Shown in pieces: positions 17,046-25,766 of a stretch of DNA of 64,000 nucleotides. The stretch lies in NCBI RefSeq assembly GCF_019100565.1, contig NZ_JAHRID010000006.1, positions 186,001-250,000 of the forward strand. Direction: 5' to 3'. Numbering within the stretch: the stretch's first letter is position 1; each line of letters opens with the position of its first letter. Below the pieces are notes generated by a model. It did no database searches. It saw only the letters and a list, made by a program, of their open reading frames with translations, and was not told the DNA's origin. The DNA is from Arsukibacterium indicum. GTDB lineage: Bacteria; Pseudomonadota; Gammaproteobacteria; Enterobacterales; Alteromonadaceae. The position numbers and the translations under genes are program-made.

Positions 17046-18680
17046 TTAAGATCCTCTGCTGGCATCCAGCGTCCGCGACAACAATATAACCGGAATAATA
17101 CTAACACAGACAATAGCCAGCGCTGGTAAAGCGGCATCGGCAAGGCGTTCATCTGACGCCAGCTCATAAGTACGTACTGCCAGGGTATTAAAATTAAATG
17201 GCCGTAAAATCAGGGTAGCTGGTAGTTCCTTTAATACATCAACAAATACCAGCATGAGTGCGGTTAACACACTGCCCCGCAACAGCGGCACATGCACCCG
17301 GCGTAACACCTGCAGCGGGCTGGCACCCAGCGAGCGGGCTGCATTGTCCATACTGGGTTTAATTCGCTCAAGGCCAGCTTCTACGCTATGTAACGACACG
17401 GCCAGAAAACGCACACTATAAGCCAGCAATAACGCAAATAAGGTGCCGGAGAACAACAGACCCGTCCTAACCCCAAACCATTGCTCGGCCAGTAAATCAA
17501 TATTCCGATCTGCCCAGGCCAGCGGGATCATCACCCCAATGGCAATAACGGTACCCGGTATCGCATAGCCCAAGGCAGCTAACCGCACTGGCAACCTGAC
17601 CAGTGGGTCGCGCCGCAGCCGGCTGGCATAGCCAAACAGTAACGCCAGCACTACAGACAATACAGCGGCCAATGCCGCGAGACTAAAGCTGTTCCAGACC
17701 AGTTTGCCAAAATCTGCCGTCAATAACACTGCTGCGTTTGGCCACGCCCAGTTGAGCAGCTGTATAGCCGGCACAATAAAACCCAGCAGCACCGGCAACA
17801 AACACAATGACGTGACCAGCAGCTGACGAGCCGGCGCTAAGGTACGCAACGGGCTGATTTGCTGACGCTGGCCCTGATAAAAATAGCGGATTTTTCGTCT
17901 GGACCATTGTTCCAGTACAAGTAGCAGTAACACAAAACTACTGAGCAGGGCCGCAAGCTGAGCAGCTCCTTGCTGACTGCCCATGCCAAACCAGGTGCGG
18001 AAAATACCAGTGGTAAAGGTGGCAATACCAAAATATTGAACTGTGCCATAGTCGGCGAAAGCTTCCATCATCGCCAGTGCGACTCCGGTCAGTAATGCCG
18101 GCCGGGCCAGTGGCAGCGCCACTTTCCAGAAATGCTGACGCGGGCTAAAACCCAGAGTGCGACTAGCTTCAAGCATACTGCCAGATTGTTCGCGAAATGC
18201 ACTGCGTGCCAGCATATAAACATAAGGATACAATACCAGCGACAACATCAGAATGGCGCCGCCCAGCGAGCGGATTTCCGGGAACCAGTAATCACCGTAG
18301 CTCCAGCCAAAATATTCACGTATGTTGCTTTGCACCGGTCCGGCAAAATCAAGCATACCAGTGTAGGTATAAGCAATAATATAAGCCGGCATCGCCAGTG
18401 GCAGTAGCAGCAACCACTGCAACACACGCCGGCCAAAAAATTGATACTGACTGACCAGCCAGGCGGTACCGGTACCAATAAGCAGGGCACCAGCTCCGGT
18501 GCCAAACGCCAATATCAACGAATTTATAATGTAATCGGCAAGAACCGTTTGGCGCAGATGACGCCAAACCTCAATATCAGGGCTGAGTACGCTGCCAAAA
18601 ACAACTAATACCGGCATTGCCAACAGCAATGCCGGTATTAGTACTGACCAACGCCAGATATCCGCTTTTATTGGCAGCAT
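17046..18680 (-). CDS. fbpB: Ferric iron ABC transporter, permease (fused two-domain)
   Basis: The 544-aa membrane protein contains two homologous ABC permease halves, each with an EAA loop. The first is EASRTLGFSPRQHFWKVALP (about 170-190) and the second is NAARSLGASPLQVLRRVHVP (about 440-460). The duplicated design with about 12 helices is standard for FbpB/SfuB permeases, which pass Fe3+ from the periplasmic binding protein to the cytosol. It lies between the binding protein gene and the ATPase gene, 42 bp after the former. Confidence 0.88.
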   Translation of the reverse strand: MLPIKADIWRWSVLIPALLLAMPVLVVFGSVLSPDIEVWRHLRQTVLADYIINSLILAFGTGAGALLIGTGTAWLVSQYQFFGRRVLQWLLLLPLAMPAYIIAYTYTGMLDFAGPVQSNIREYFGWSYGDYWFPEIRSLGGAILMLSLVLYPYVYMLARSAFREQSGSMLEASRTLGFSPRQHFWKVALPLARPALLTGVALAMMEAFADYGTVQYFGIATFTTGIFRTWFGMGSQQGAAQLAALLSSFVLLLLVLEQWSRRKIRYFYQGQRQQISPLRTLAPARQLLVTSLCLLPVLLGFIVPAIQLLNWAWPNAAVLLTADFGKLVWNSFSLAALAAVLSVVLALLFGYASRLRRDPLVRLPVRLAALGYAIPGTVIAIGVMIPLAWADRNIDLLAEQWFGVRTGLLFSGTLFALLLAYSVRFLAVSLHSVEAGLERIKPSMDNAARSLGASPLQVLRRVHVPLLRGSVLTALMLVFVDVLKELPATLILRPFNFNTLAVRTYELASDERLADAALPALAIVCVSIIPVILLSRTLDASRGS

Positions 18681-18722
18681 ACTACCTCTTTGCTGATCCG
18701 CTGTACTGGATCTGGCTGCTGA

Positions 18723-19742
18723 CTAGCGCCAGCCTGCGCGATCCATTACCCTGATAGCTTCGGCATTAAGCTCACCCAGTTTATCCAGATTCAACTTATC
18801 GGCTTTAAAATCGCCCATGTTCTGCAATAAGTCACTGGCTTGCACCCCGGTAACCACCGGGTATTCATGGTTAGTCTCGGCATACCATTGCTGGGCCTGC
18901 TCAGTAACCATATATTCCAGCAAGCGCACGGCGTTGTCTTTGTTAGGGGCATAAGCTGCCACCCCAGCACCGGAGATATTGACATGAACACCATTACCCT
19001 GCTGATCTGGCCAGAATACTTTTACTTTTTCGGCAACCGAGCGCTGCTCGTCATCCGCCAGCATGCCGCCTAAATAATAGGTGTTGGCAATGGCGATATC
19101 ACATACACCGCTTGCTGCCGCACTAATCTGGTCTCTGTCACCACCGCGGGGCGGCCTGGCAAAATTAGCTACCAGACCTTTTGCCCACTGTTCAGCGGCA
19201 GCTGCACCTTCATGAGCAATTAAGCCGGCAACCATGGATTGATTATAAATATTATCAGACGAGCGAATGCAAATGCGGCCACGCCATTTCGGGCTGGCTA
19301 AATCAGCATAAGTTGATAATTCTTCCGGTTTAACTTTACCCGGTATGTACATAATGGGTCTGGCCCGCATGGTTAAACCATACCACTGGCCGGCAGGGTC
19401 CCGCAGTTGCTCCGGGATGGCCGTGGTTAACTTTTCTGAATCTATACTTTGCAACACACCTTGTTGTTTAGCCCGGTATAGCCGGCCAACATCTGTGCTG
19501 ATTAAAATATCTGCCGGGCTGTTACGCCCCTCACTGGCCAGCCGGCTGATTAGCTCGTCCGGTTTACCAGTAATTAAATTAACCTTGATACCGGTTTGAT
19601 CACTGAATTTATCGAGCAGGGGCTTGATTAACTCTTCCTGCCGGGCCGAATAGATATTTACTTCATCAGCAAAAGCTGAGGCTGCGCCCAGCAAGGCACT
19701 GGCAAGGGCAGAAATAACTAACAGTGTCGGTTTTATTCGCAT
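18723..19742 (-). CDS. fbpA: Ferric iron ABC transporter, periplasmic binding protein
   Basis: The 339-aa protein has a signal peptide ending at ASAFADE, then the mature start VNIYSARQEELIKPLLDKF typical of FbpA/FutA iron-binding proteins. The segment NTYYLGGM carries the paired tyrosines that coordinate Fe3+ in this family. It is the first gene of the fbpABC operon and has a candidate Fur box about 55 bp upstream. It should capture free or weakly chelated ferric iron in the periplasm. Length and motif order match the family. Confidence 0.88.
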   Translation of the reverse strand: MRIKPTLLVISALASALLGAASAFADEVNIYSARQEELIKPLLDKFSDQTGIKVNLITGKPDELISRLASEGRNSPADILISTDVGRLYRAKQQGVLQSIDSEKLTTAIPEQLRDPAGQWYGLTMRARPIMYIPGKVKPEELSTYADLASPKWRGRICIRSSDNIYNQSMVAGLIAHEGAAAAEQWAKGLVANFARPPRGGDRDQISAAASGVCDIAIANTYYLGGMLADDEQRSVAEKVKVFWPDQQGNGVHVNISGAGVAAYAPNKDNAVRLLEYMVTEQAQQWYAETNHEYPVVTGVQASDLLQNMGDFKADKLNLDKLGELNAEAIRVMDRAGWR

Positions 19743-19795
19743 AAAGGCCTACTCCAACGTTGGGTAACATGCAGGGTTGCTATATAACCACAAAC

Positions 19796-19814
19796 GCGAA
19801 TTATTCTCAATAAG
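19796..19814 (-). promoter_or_regulatory. Candidate Fur box upstream of fbpA
   Basis: On the minus strand the site reads CTTATTGAGAATAATTCGC. TGAGAATAATT matches the central part of many Fur operators, while the outer half-site is degenerate. Its position 54-72 bp upstream of the iron-binding protein gene fits repression by Fur-Fe2+. Confidence 0.5.
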
Positions 19815-19836
19815 TTTCCGATCTATATTTCACTAA

Positions 19837-20649
19837 TTATTCTGAGGTAACACCGAGTTGCTGCAGGCTTTGCGCCAGGCTGGCGGACGACAACTCTCCC
19901 ATATGGCTTTGTATTAACTGGCCTGCCGGGTCAAAGTACAAAGTAACTGGTAGTCCATGTGCGCCAAGCTGAGTGGCTAACAGGCCTTGCCGGTCCAGCA
20001 GCAAATGTTGAAAGTCCAACCCGGCCTGCTGCAAGTATTGCTGCACAGTTTCAGGATGCTCGCGTTGATTAAGCAGCACAAAACGCACATCAGGATAGTC
20101 TTGCTCGGCTTGTTGCAGTACCGGCATCTCACGCCGGCACGGCGGGCACCAGGTAGCCCACAGATTCACTACTGTTAACTGGCCTGCTCCCAGCTCAGCC
20201 AGATTGACGCTGTCACCGTTAAGTTGCTGAAAACTGATGGCAGGCAATGCAGCCTGCTGCCGGCCAACATAAATAACCGAACTAAAAGCCCCAAACAGCA
20301 TAGTTACCGTTAATACTCCGGCCAGCAATGCCTGACGCTGTTGCCGGCGGCGCCATAGCAGCCAGCTGGCAATCAACAGCGCCGCCAGCAGTGTGGCGGT
20401 CGTATCAAAACCCCGATCCCGGATATCCAGCATTTGCCAGAACGAATCGTAACTGTCCGCGAAACGAGCCACAAACACCAACCGGCCAAACAACAGGCTA
20501 CCCAGCAAAATGGTTAACAGCGGATCAGTAACCGACACCTTATACTTCCGACCCACCAGAGCAGCAACCAGTAAGCCAACCAGCACACTGATCAATAGTA
20601 ACAATGGCGTAATAGGCAATGCCAGGGGGCCAAGACTTACTGCAGTCAT
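19837..20649 (-). CDS. Membrane-anchored TlpA-like thiol-disulfide oxidoreductase with multi-helix N-terminal domain
   Basis: The 270-aa protein has about four transmembrane helices in residues 1-125, with RLVFVARF and RDRGFDTTATLLA segments that recall prolipoprotein diacylglyceryl transferase-like membrane domains. A periplasmic thioredoxin domain follows with active site WATWCPPC (about residues 165-172) and a cis-Pro in AHGLPVTLYF. TlpA/ResA proteins reduce or isomerise cysteines in the periplasm, often during cytochrome c maturation. The N-terminal fusion gives several membrane segments instead of the usual single anchor. It is followed downstream by the iron transporter genes and starts 10 bp after mgsA, so the two may be co-transcribed. 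Confidence 0.75.
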   Translation of the reverse strand: MTAVSLGPLALPITPLLLLISVLVGLLVAALVGRKYKVSVTDPLLTILLGSLLFGRLVFVARFADSYDSFWQMLDIRDRGFDTTATLLAALLIASWLLWRRRQQRQALLAGVLTVTMLFGAFSSVIYVGRQQAALPAISFQQLNGDSVNLAELGAGQLTVVNLWATWCPPCRREMPVLQQAEQDYPDVRFVLLNQREHPETVQQYLQQAGLDFQHLLLDRQGLLATQLGAHGLPVTLYFDPAGQLIQSHMGELSSASLAQSLQQLGVTSE

Positions 20650-20659
20650 ACTTGCTCCC

Positions 20660-21094
20660 TTAGTCTTTACTCATACGCTGGTTATGCTTTGAAAAATCCG
20701 GCACTTCACGCTGGTAATCCTGCTGGTACAGGCTGGAGTGAATAATAAAATCGGCGGTAGCACGGTTACAGGCCACCGGAATATTCCACACCACGGCTAA
20801 GCGAATTAATGCTTTAACATCAGGGTCGTGTGGCTGGGATGATAACGGATCCCAAAAGAAAATCAGCCAGTCTATCTTTTGCTCGGCGATTAACGCGCCA
20901 ATTTGCTGATCGCCGCCAATTGGTCCACTCGCCATACACTGCACCGGTTGCTTAAGCGCATCGCTAATCAGTTTACCGGTAGTCCCGGTCGCAATTAAGT
21001 TTTTGTCAGCAAAAAACGCTTTATGTTTGCCAATCCATTCTAATAACGTGGCTTTTTTACCGTCGTGCGCCACCAGTGCTATATTTTTCATCAT
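20660..21094 (-). CDS. mgsA: Methylglyoxal synthase
   Basis: The 144-aa cytosolic enzyme converts dihydroxyacetone phosphate to methylglyoxal and phosphate, a bypass that relieves sugar-phosphate stress. Diagnostic segments are VAHDGKK at the N-terminus, ATGTTGKLI (phosphate binding), GPIGGDQQIGALI containing the catalytic aspartate, and FFWDPLSSQPHDPDVKAL containing the catalytic histidine and aspartate. Length matches the E. coli enzyme (152 aa). Two ATG codons occur in tandem at the start; either may be used. It lies downstream of the ilvC terminator. Confidence 0.93.
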   Translation of the reverse strand: MMKNIALVAHDGKKATLLEWIGKHKAFFADKNLIATGTTGKLISDALKQPVQCMASGPIGGDQQIGALIAEQKIDWLIFFWDPLSSQPHDPDVKALIRLAVVWNIPVACNRATADFIIHSSLYQQDYQREVPDFSKHNQRMSKD

Positions 21095-21130
21095 ACGTCC
21101 CGCGTTAAAGATTTAGTTGACCTTACACCC

Positions 21131-21155
21131 AAAAAAAAGCCCCGACAAGCGGGGC
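21131..21155 (-). terminator. Rho-independent terminator of ilvC
   Basis: On the minus strand a GCCCC/GGGGC stem, extended by one inner C-G pair, closes a short loop. It is followed by eight consecutive T residues. It lies 105 bp beyond the ilvC stop codon and before mgsA. Confidence 0.85.
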
Positions 21156-21259
21156 AAAACAACCAAGGTCCACGTATAACATCGTTATTGGTCTGGCGTT
21201 AACCGAAGCACTGCTTGCTAATTAACTGCCATTAACCACTTCATTCTTTTTGCTGCAGT

Positions 21260-22741
21260 TTAGCCTGCTTCCACAATTCGTTTCATGGCTGTCATATAGC
21301 CACGTAATTTTTTACCGACTACTTCTACCGGGTGCTGCCGAATTGCGTCATTTACTGCAATCAGCTTCAGGTTATCGACACCGGTTTGGCTCTGGCTTAA
21401 CCCTTTGCCAATGTAATCACTGCTTAAACTGTTCACTTTGTCGCGCAACAACGGCACTGCTGCATGCGCGAACAGGTAATTACCGTATTCTGCTGTATCT
21501 GAAATAACCACATTCATTTCATACAAACGCTTGCGGGCGATAGTATTAGCAATTAGCGGCGTTTCGTGCAGCGATTCGTAGTAGGCCGACTCGGCAATAA
21601 TACCGGCGTCCACCATAGTTTCGAACGCCAGTTCAACCCCGGCTTTTACCATAGCGACTAACAAGATACCGCGGTCGAAATATTCCTGTTCAGCAATTTT
21701 CTCAGCTGAAACCGGTGCCTGCTCAAAGCCACTTTCGCGGGTTTGCTCGCGCCAGGTCAGCAGGTTTTTATCATCATTGGCCCAGTCGGCCATCATGGTG
21801 CGGGAAAACTCACCGTTGATAATGTCGTCCATATGCTTTTCAAATAACGGCCTGAGCGTTTCTTTTAGCTCTTCTGCTAAATCGTAGGCTTTAATCTTGG
21901 CCGGATTACTCAGCCTGTCCATCATATTAGTAATGCCACCGTGCTTCAGCGCTTCGGTTACTGTTTCCCAGCCATATTGAATTAACTTGGCTGCGTAACC
22001 GGCTTCAGTGCCTTCTGCAACCAGTTTATCAAACGCCAGAATGGCACCTGTTTGCAACATGCCGCACAGGATGGTTTGCTCACCCATTAAATCTGATTTA
22101 ACTTCGGCAATAAACGACGACTGCAATACGCCAGCGCGGTCACCGCCAGTGGCAGAAGCATAAGCTTTAGCTACTGCTAAACCCTGACCTTTAGGGTCAT
22201 TTTCTGGGTGAACTGCAATTAATGTTGGCACCCCAAAACCGCGTTTGTATTCTTCCCGCACTTCAGTACCCGGGCATTTCGGTGCCACCATCACTACTGT
22301 AATATCAGGCCGTATTTGCTTGCCTTCTTCCACAATATTAAAACCGTGCGAATAAGCCAACGTGGCGCCTTGCTTCATTAATGGCATAACCGCATCAACC
22401 ACGCTGCTATGCTGTTTATCCGGTGTCAGGTTTAATACCAAATCAGCCTGTGGAATTAACTGCTGATAGGTGCCTACCGTAAAACCATTGCTGCTGGCCT
22501 TCTCAAATGACGCGCGCTTTTCACTTATCGCTTCTTCGCGCAGGGCATAGCTGATATTTAAACCAGAGTCACGCATATTCAAGCCCTGGTTTAATCCCTG
22601 AGCACCACAACCAACAATAACTATGTTCCAGTCTTTGATAAAATTACAGCCATCGCTGAACTCACTTTTATCCATAAAGCGGCACTGGCCCAGCTGTTGC
22701 AACTGCTGGCGTAAACTTAAGGTATTAAAATAATTACTCAT
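21260..22741 (-). CDS. ilvC: Ketol-acid reductoisomerase, class II (long form)
   Basis: The 493-aa NADPH-dependent enzyme performs the second step of valine, leucine and isoleucine synthesis, isomerising and reducing acetolactate or acetohydroxybutyrate. The Rossmann motif is [18 protein letters not shown]. The length and duplicated C-terminal knotted domain match the E. coli long form rather than the short 330-aa form. It is divergent from ilvY, the same pairing as in E. coli, so activation by IlvY bound to its acetohydroxy-acid substrate is expected. A strong terminator follows. Confidence 0.96.
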   Translation of the reverse strand: MSNYFNTLSLRQQLQQLGQCRFMDKSEFSDGCNFIKDWNIVIVGCGAQGLNQGLNMRDSGLNISYALREEAISEKRASFEKASSNGFTVGTYQQLIPQADLVLNLTPDKQHSSVVDAVMPLMKQGATLAYSHGFNIVEEGKQIRPDITVVMVAPKCPGTEVREEYKRGFGVPTLIAVHPENDPKGQGLAVAKAYASATGGDRAGVLQSSFIAEVKSDLMGEQTILCGMLQTGAILAFDKLVAEGTEAGYAAKLIQYGWETVTEALKHGGITNMMDRLSNPAKIKAYDLAEELKETLRPLFEKHMDDIINGEFSRTMMADWANDDKNLLTWREQTRESGFEQAPVSAEKIAEQEYFDRGILLVAMVKAGVELAFETMVDAGIIAESAYYESLHETPLIANTIARKRLYEMNVVISDTAEYGNYLFAHAAVPLLRDKVNSLSSDYIGKGLSQSQTGVDNLKLIAVNDAIRQHPVEVVGKKLRGYMTAMKRIVEAG

Positions 22742-22881
22742 ACAATTTCTCAGAATTCATTTTAGCGGATAAGCACGGCTTACCTTACGCATCTCTGACT
22801 TGCCAACCATAACCAATCCCGATGACTGATTAATGACAGTAATGGCTCAGTAGCTTGCGTTAATAAGTTAATGGTAGTCGC

Positions 22882-22938
22882 TGCAATCTATTGCGTGAAG
22901 TGATATATTTACAAGTCTGTATTTCATATTTTGCAATC
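22882..22938. promoter_or_regulatory. Candidate IlvY operator half-sites
   Basis: TGCAATC occurs twice in the ilvC/ilvY intergenic region, at 22882-22888 and 22932-22938. The first copy is part of an inverted repeat GCAAT-CT-ATTGC. LysR-type activators bind paired dyads of this kind in divergent promoters. The assignment to IlvY rests on position. Confidence 0.4.
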
Positions 22939-22948
22939 ATGGTTTGTC

Positions 22949-23833
22949 ATGGATATTCGCAGCGCCCAACTATTTCTGCACTTAGCTTCCAGTTTGAACT
23001 TTGCTAAAACCAGCGAACAGATGTATGTCAGTCCGTCTACCCTGACCAGAGTGATCCAGCGACTGGAAGATGAGCTTGGCACTTTGTTGTTTAATCGTGA
23101 TAAGCGTTCAGTGCAGCTGACCCGGGAGGGAGTGCGAGTGCAACAGTTTGTCCGGCTTTGGCTGGATGAATGGCATCAATTGCAGCTTGATTTACAGTTG
23201 GCCAGTGCGGAGCTAACCGGGGAGATCAGGCTATTTTGTACGGTAACTGCCAGCTACAGTCATTTGCCGGCCATTATGGATAAATTCCGGCTGCAATGCC
23301 CTAAGGCTGAAATTAAATTAACAACCGGTGATGCGGCAATGGCGTTTGAAAAAATCAAAGCCGGTGAAGTTGATATTGCCTTAGCTGCCTATCCGGCTCA
23401 GCTTCCCGCCAACATGATTTTTCAACGTATCGCCCAGCTGCCGGTCTGGCTTATTGCGCCGGTTATTCCATGCAAAGTAAATGACTTACTCTCTTCCTCC
23501 CCGATTAACTGGAATGACATACCATTAGTGCAATCTGACCATGGCCCGGCCCGTTCCCGATCAGACAGGTGGCTGACTGACTGCAATATTAAACCCGAGG
23601 TTGCTGTAAAAGTCGACGGCCACGAGGCAATGGTATCAATGGTAGCGTTAGGTAGCGGTGTCGCAGTGGTTCCTGAGCCGGTTATTAATCATAGCCCGGT
23701 ACGTGACAGAGTACGGGTTCTGAATATCAGCTACCAGTTTCAACCATTTGAGCTGGGGGTATGTATGCTTGGTAAAAAATTAGAGCAACCTCTGCTGCAG
23801 GCATTCTGGCAATTGGCCGCAGCAAAAAAATAA
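22949..23833 (+). CDS. ilvY: LysR-type activator of ilvC
   Basis: The 294-aa protein has an N-terminal winged helix-turn-helix (LFLHLASSLNFAKTSEQMYV, SPSTLTRVIQRLEDELG, LFNRDKRSVQLTREG) closely resembling E. coli IlvY, and a periplasmic-binding-protein-like effector domain. The divergent ilvC gene supports the assignment. I chose the ATG at 22949 because the sequence MDIRSAQLFLHLA aligns with the known IlvY start. The TTG six codons upstream would add an unusual extension. A palindromic terminator starts at its stop codon. Confidence 0.92.
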   Translation: MDIRSAQLFLHLASSLNFAKTSEQMYVSPSTLTRVIQRLEDELGTLLFNRDKRSVQLTREGVRVQQFVRLWLDEWHQLQLDLQLASAELTGEIRLFCTVTASYSHLPAIMDKFRLQCPKAEIKLTTGDAAMAFEKIKAGEVDIALAAYPAQLPANMIFQRIAQLPVWLIAPVIPCKVNDLLSSSPINWNDIPLVQSDHGPARSRSDRWLTDCNIKPEVAVKVDGHEAMVSMVALGSGVAVVPEPVINHSPVRDRVRVLNISYQFQPFELGVCMLGKKLEQPLLQAFWQLAAAKK

Positions 23834-23853
23834 AGCTGCCCGGGGCAGCTTTA
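23831..23853. terminator. Bidirectional terminator between ilvY and sspB
   Basis: Eleven-base arms TAAAGCTGCCC and GGGCAGCTTTA around a single G form a near-perfect palindrome that includes the ilvY stop codon. The outer A/T pairs give short U-runs in both directions, fitting a shared terminator for the convergent ilvY and sspB genes. Confidence 0.75.
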
Positions 23854-23893
23854 TTAACAACAACTTTTTTAAGGTAAACTTTAGCAAAATTGT

Positions 23894-24313
23894 TTATTTA
23901 ACCACTTTAAGATGGCTGCCTTTCTTTGGCTTAGGCGGCTCTGGGGTATCATCATCGTCAAAAGGTTCCGCAAATAACTCTGCGTCATCTTCTTCCTCTT
24001 CCAGGGTAAACACCGTACCTGCACCATTTTCTTTGGCATAAATAGCTAAAACTGCTTTTACCGGAATATGTAACGCAAAAGGCTGGCCGCCAAAACGGGC
24101 ATTAAAGGTAATTGCATCATTACCCAACTGCATATTACCAACGGCTGAGGGCAGCACATTCAGCACTATCTGGCCATTCTGGACAAACTGTTGCGGTACT
24201 TTTACCTGCGGATAGCTGGCATCTACCACCAAATACGGCGTACAGTCGTTATCAACTATCCATTCGTAGAACGCCCGCACTAAGTACGGACGATTTGGTG
24301 ACATTGCCGCCAT
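23894..24313 (-). CDS. sspB: ClpXP adaptor, stringent starvation protein B
   Basis: The 139-aa protein delivers ssrA-tagged proteins to ClpXP. The N-terminal dimer/substrate-binding domain includes MSPNRPYLVRAFYEWIVDN and LVVDASYPQVKVPQQFVQNG, both strongly conserved. An acidic flexible linker follows, and the C-terminal tail KKGSHLKVVK is the ClpX-binding module. It overlaps the sspA stop codon by one base, as in the conserved sspA-sspB operon. Confidence 0.95.
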   Translation of the reverse strand: MAAMSPNRPYLVRAFYEWIVDNDCTPYLVVDASYPQVKVPQQFVQNGQIVLNVLPSAVGNMQLGNDAITFNARFGGQPFALHIPVKAVLAIYAKENGAGTVFTLEEEEDDAELFAEPFDDDDTPEPPKPKKGSHLKVVK

Positions 24314-24951
24314 TACAACCGCATCCCGCGCCGGATTTCCCGCTCAGCTTCAGTCAGTGAAGCCTGAAACGCATCACGTTCAAAAATCCGCGCCATGTAA
24401 TTTTTCAGCTCTTTGCTACCCGGGCCCTGGAACTCTATACCCAGTGATGGCAAGCGCCACATCAGTGCCGCCATATAGCAGTCAACCAACCCAAATTCTT
24501 CACTCATGAAAAATGGGGTTTCGTTAAACAGTGGTGCCAAAGACAGCAAACCTTCTTTTAGCTCCTGACGGGCGTTATCAGCATCGTCAGCATTGGTTAA
24601 CACTTTATCAGCCAGGCTGTACCAGTCATTTTTTATCCGGTACATCATCAACCGCGCCTGGCCACGGGCAACCGGATACACCGGCATCAGTGGCGGATGC
24701 GGAAAACGCTCGTCCAGATATTCCATAATAATGTCGGCCTGATACAGGGCCAGTTCACGGTCAAGTAATGTCGGCAAGCTGCCGTACGGGTTAACTTCGT
24801 ACAAGTCTTCTGGCAGGTTGTCCTGAGCTACCTGAAGGATATCAACAGTTACGCCCTTTTCAGCCAGTACAATACGCACCTGGTGACTGTACATATCATC
24901 AATAGCTGTGAAAAGTGTCATCACAGGGCGTTTATTGGCAATGATCGCCAT
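24313..24951 (-). CDS. sspA: Stringent starvation protein A
   Basis: This 212-aa RNA-polymerase-associated protein has a glutathione S-transferase fold: thioredoxin-like N-terminal part (MTLFTAIDDMYSHQVRIVLAEKG, NPYGSLPTLLDRELALYQ) and an all-helical C-terminal part. Family members regulate transcription in stationary phase and acid stress and lack GST activity. It is followed directly by sspB. A second ATG occurs at residue 10 (MTLF) but the first has GGAGGAAT-like sequence upstream and is kept. The petC terminator separates it from the bc1 operon. Confidence 0.95.
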   Translation of the reverse strand: MAIIANKRPVMTLFTAIDDMYSHQVRIVLAEKGVTVDILQVAQDNLPEDLYEVNPYGSLPTLLDRELALYQADIIMEYLDERFPHPPLMPVYPVARGQARLMMYRIKNDWYSLADKVLTNADDADNARQELKEGLLSLAPLFNETPFFMSEEFGLVDCYMAALMWRLPSLGIEFQGPGSKELKNYMARIFERDAFQASLTEAEREIRRGMRL

Positions 24952-24964
24952 TTATTCCTCCGGT

Positions 24965-24999
24965 AAAATAAAAAACGGCAAAGGGGCGCTAAGGCCCCT
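24965..24999 (-). terminator. Terminator after petC
   Basis: On the minus strand AGGGGC / GCCCCT pair as a 6-bp stem around a 6-nt loop. The sequence after the stem is T-rich, with TTTTTTATTTT after a short spacer. It lies between petC and sspA and probably ends the petABC transcript. Confidence 0.55.
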
Positions 25000-25028
25000 G
25001 GTATTTCAATACTAGTTAAATCAACTAA

Positions 25029-25766
25029 TTAGTGAACATCTTTCCAGTATTCTTTCTTAAGCAGATAAGCCAGCACAAAGAAAATCAACAAGAAGATCAT
25101 AACTTTGTAACCCAGGGCATGGGCTTCGAGCTTGGTTGGCTCACCAACATATTCCATGTAGTTTACCAGATCTGCGATAGCACGATCATACTCTTCTTCA
25201 CTCAACTCACCGCTACCATCAGTTTTGATGCCAACATAAACCTGCTTAGGCTCGCCATCAACCAGGCGGGTTTCGTAAGTTTTGCTGGGCACACCCTGCA
25301 ATTCCTGCAAAACGTGTGGCATGCCTACCATCGGAAACACTTCGTTGTTCACACCAAATGGCCGGCTGTCATCAGCGTAGAAAGCACGCAGATAAGTATA
25401 CAACCAATCCGGGCCACGTACCCGGGCTACATTGGTTAAGTCTGGTGGCGTGGCCCCAAACCATTTTTCACCGTCTTTAGCCGACATATTATTGGTAATA
25501 TGATCACCGACTTTTTCACCGGTAAACATCAGATGTTCCATCCCCAGCTCTTCCGGAATGTCCAGATCGGCAAAGGTACGGGAGTAACGCTGGTACTGCA
25601 TCTGGTGACAACCCAGGCAATAGTTCTGAAATATCCGGGCGCCATTTTGCAGCGACGCCTTATCGGTTAAATCAATAGGCGCTTTATCCAGTGGTACTGC
25701 CGGGCCCGCTGCTATGGCCAGTGAGGAAGCTAATAATGCAACAGCAGACAATAACGTTTTCATCAT
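25029..25766 (-). CDS. petC: Ubiquinol-cytochrome c reductase, cytochrome c1
   Basis: The 245-aa protein has a signal peptide (to about SLAIAAGPA), one c-type haem site CLGCH, the downstream methionine ligand region, and a C-terminal membrane anchor (ALGYKVMIFLLIFFVLAYLLKKEYW). It accepts electrons from the Rieske protein and passes them to soluble cytochrome c on the periplasmic side. It is the last gene of petABC and starts at the petB stop codon with one base shared. Confidence 0.95.
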   Translation of the reverse strand: MMKTLLSAVALLASSLAIAAGPAVPLDKAPIDLTDKASLQNGARIFQNYCLGCHQMQYQRYSRTFADLDIPEELGMEHLMFTGEKVGDHITNNMSAKDGEKWFGATPPDLTNVARVRGPDWLYTYLRAFYADDSRPFGVNNEVFPMVGMPHVLQELQGVPSKTYETRLVDGEPKQVYVGIKTDGSGELSEEEYDRAIADLVNYMEYVGEPTKLEAHALGYKVMIFLLIFFVLAYLLKKEYWKDVH

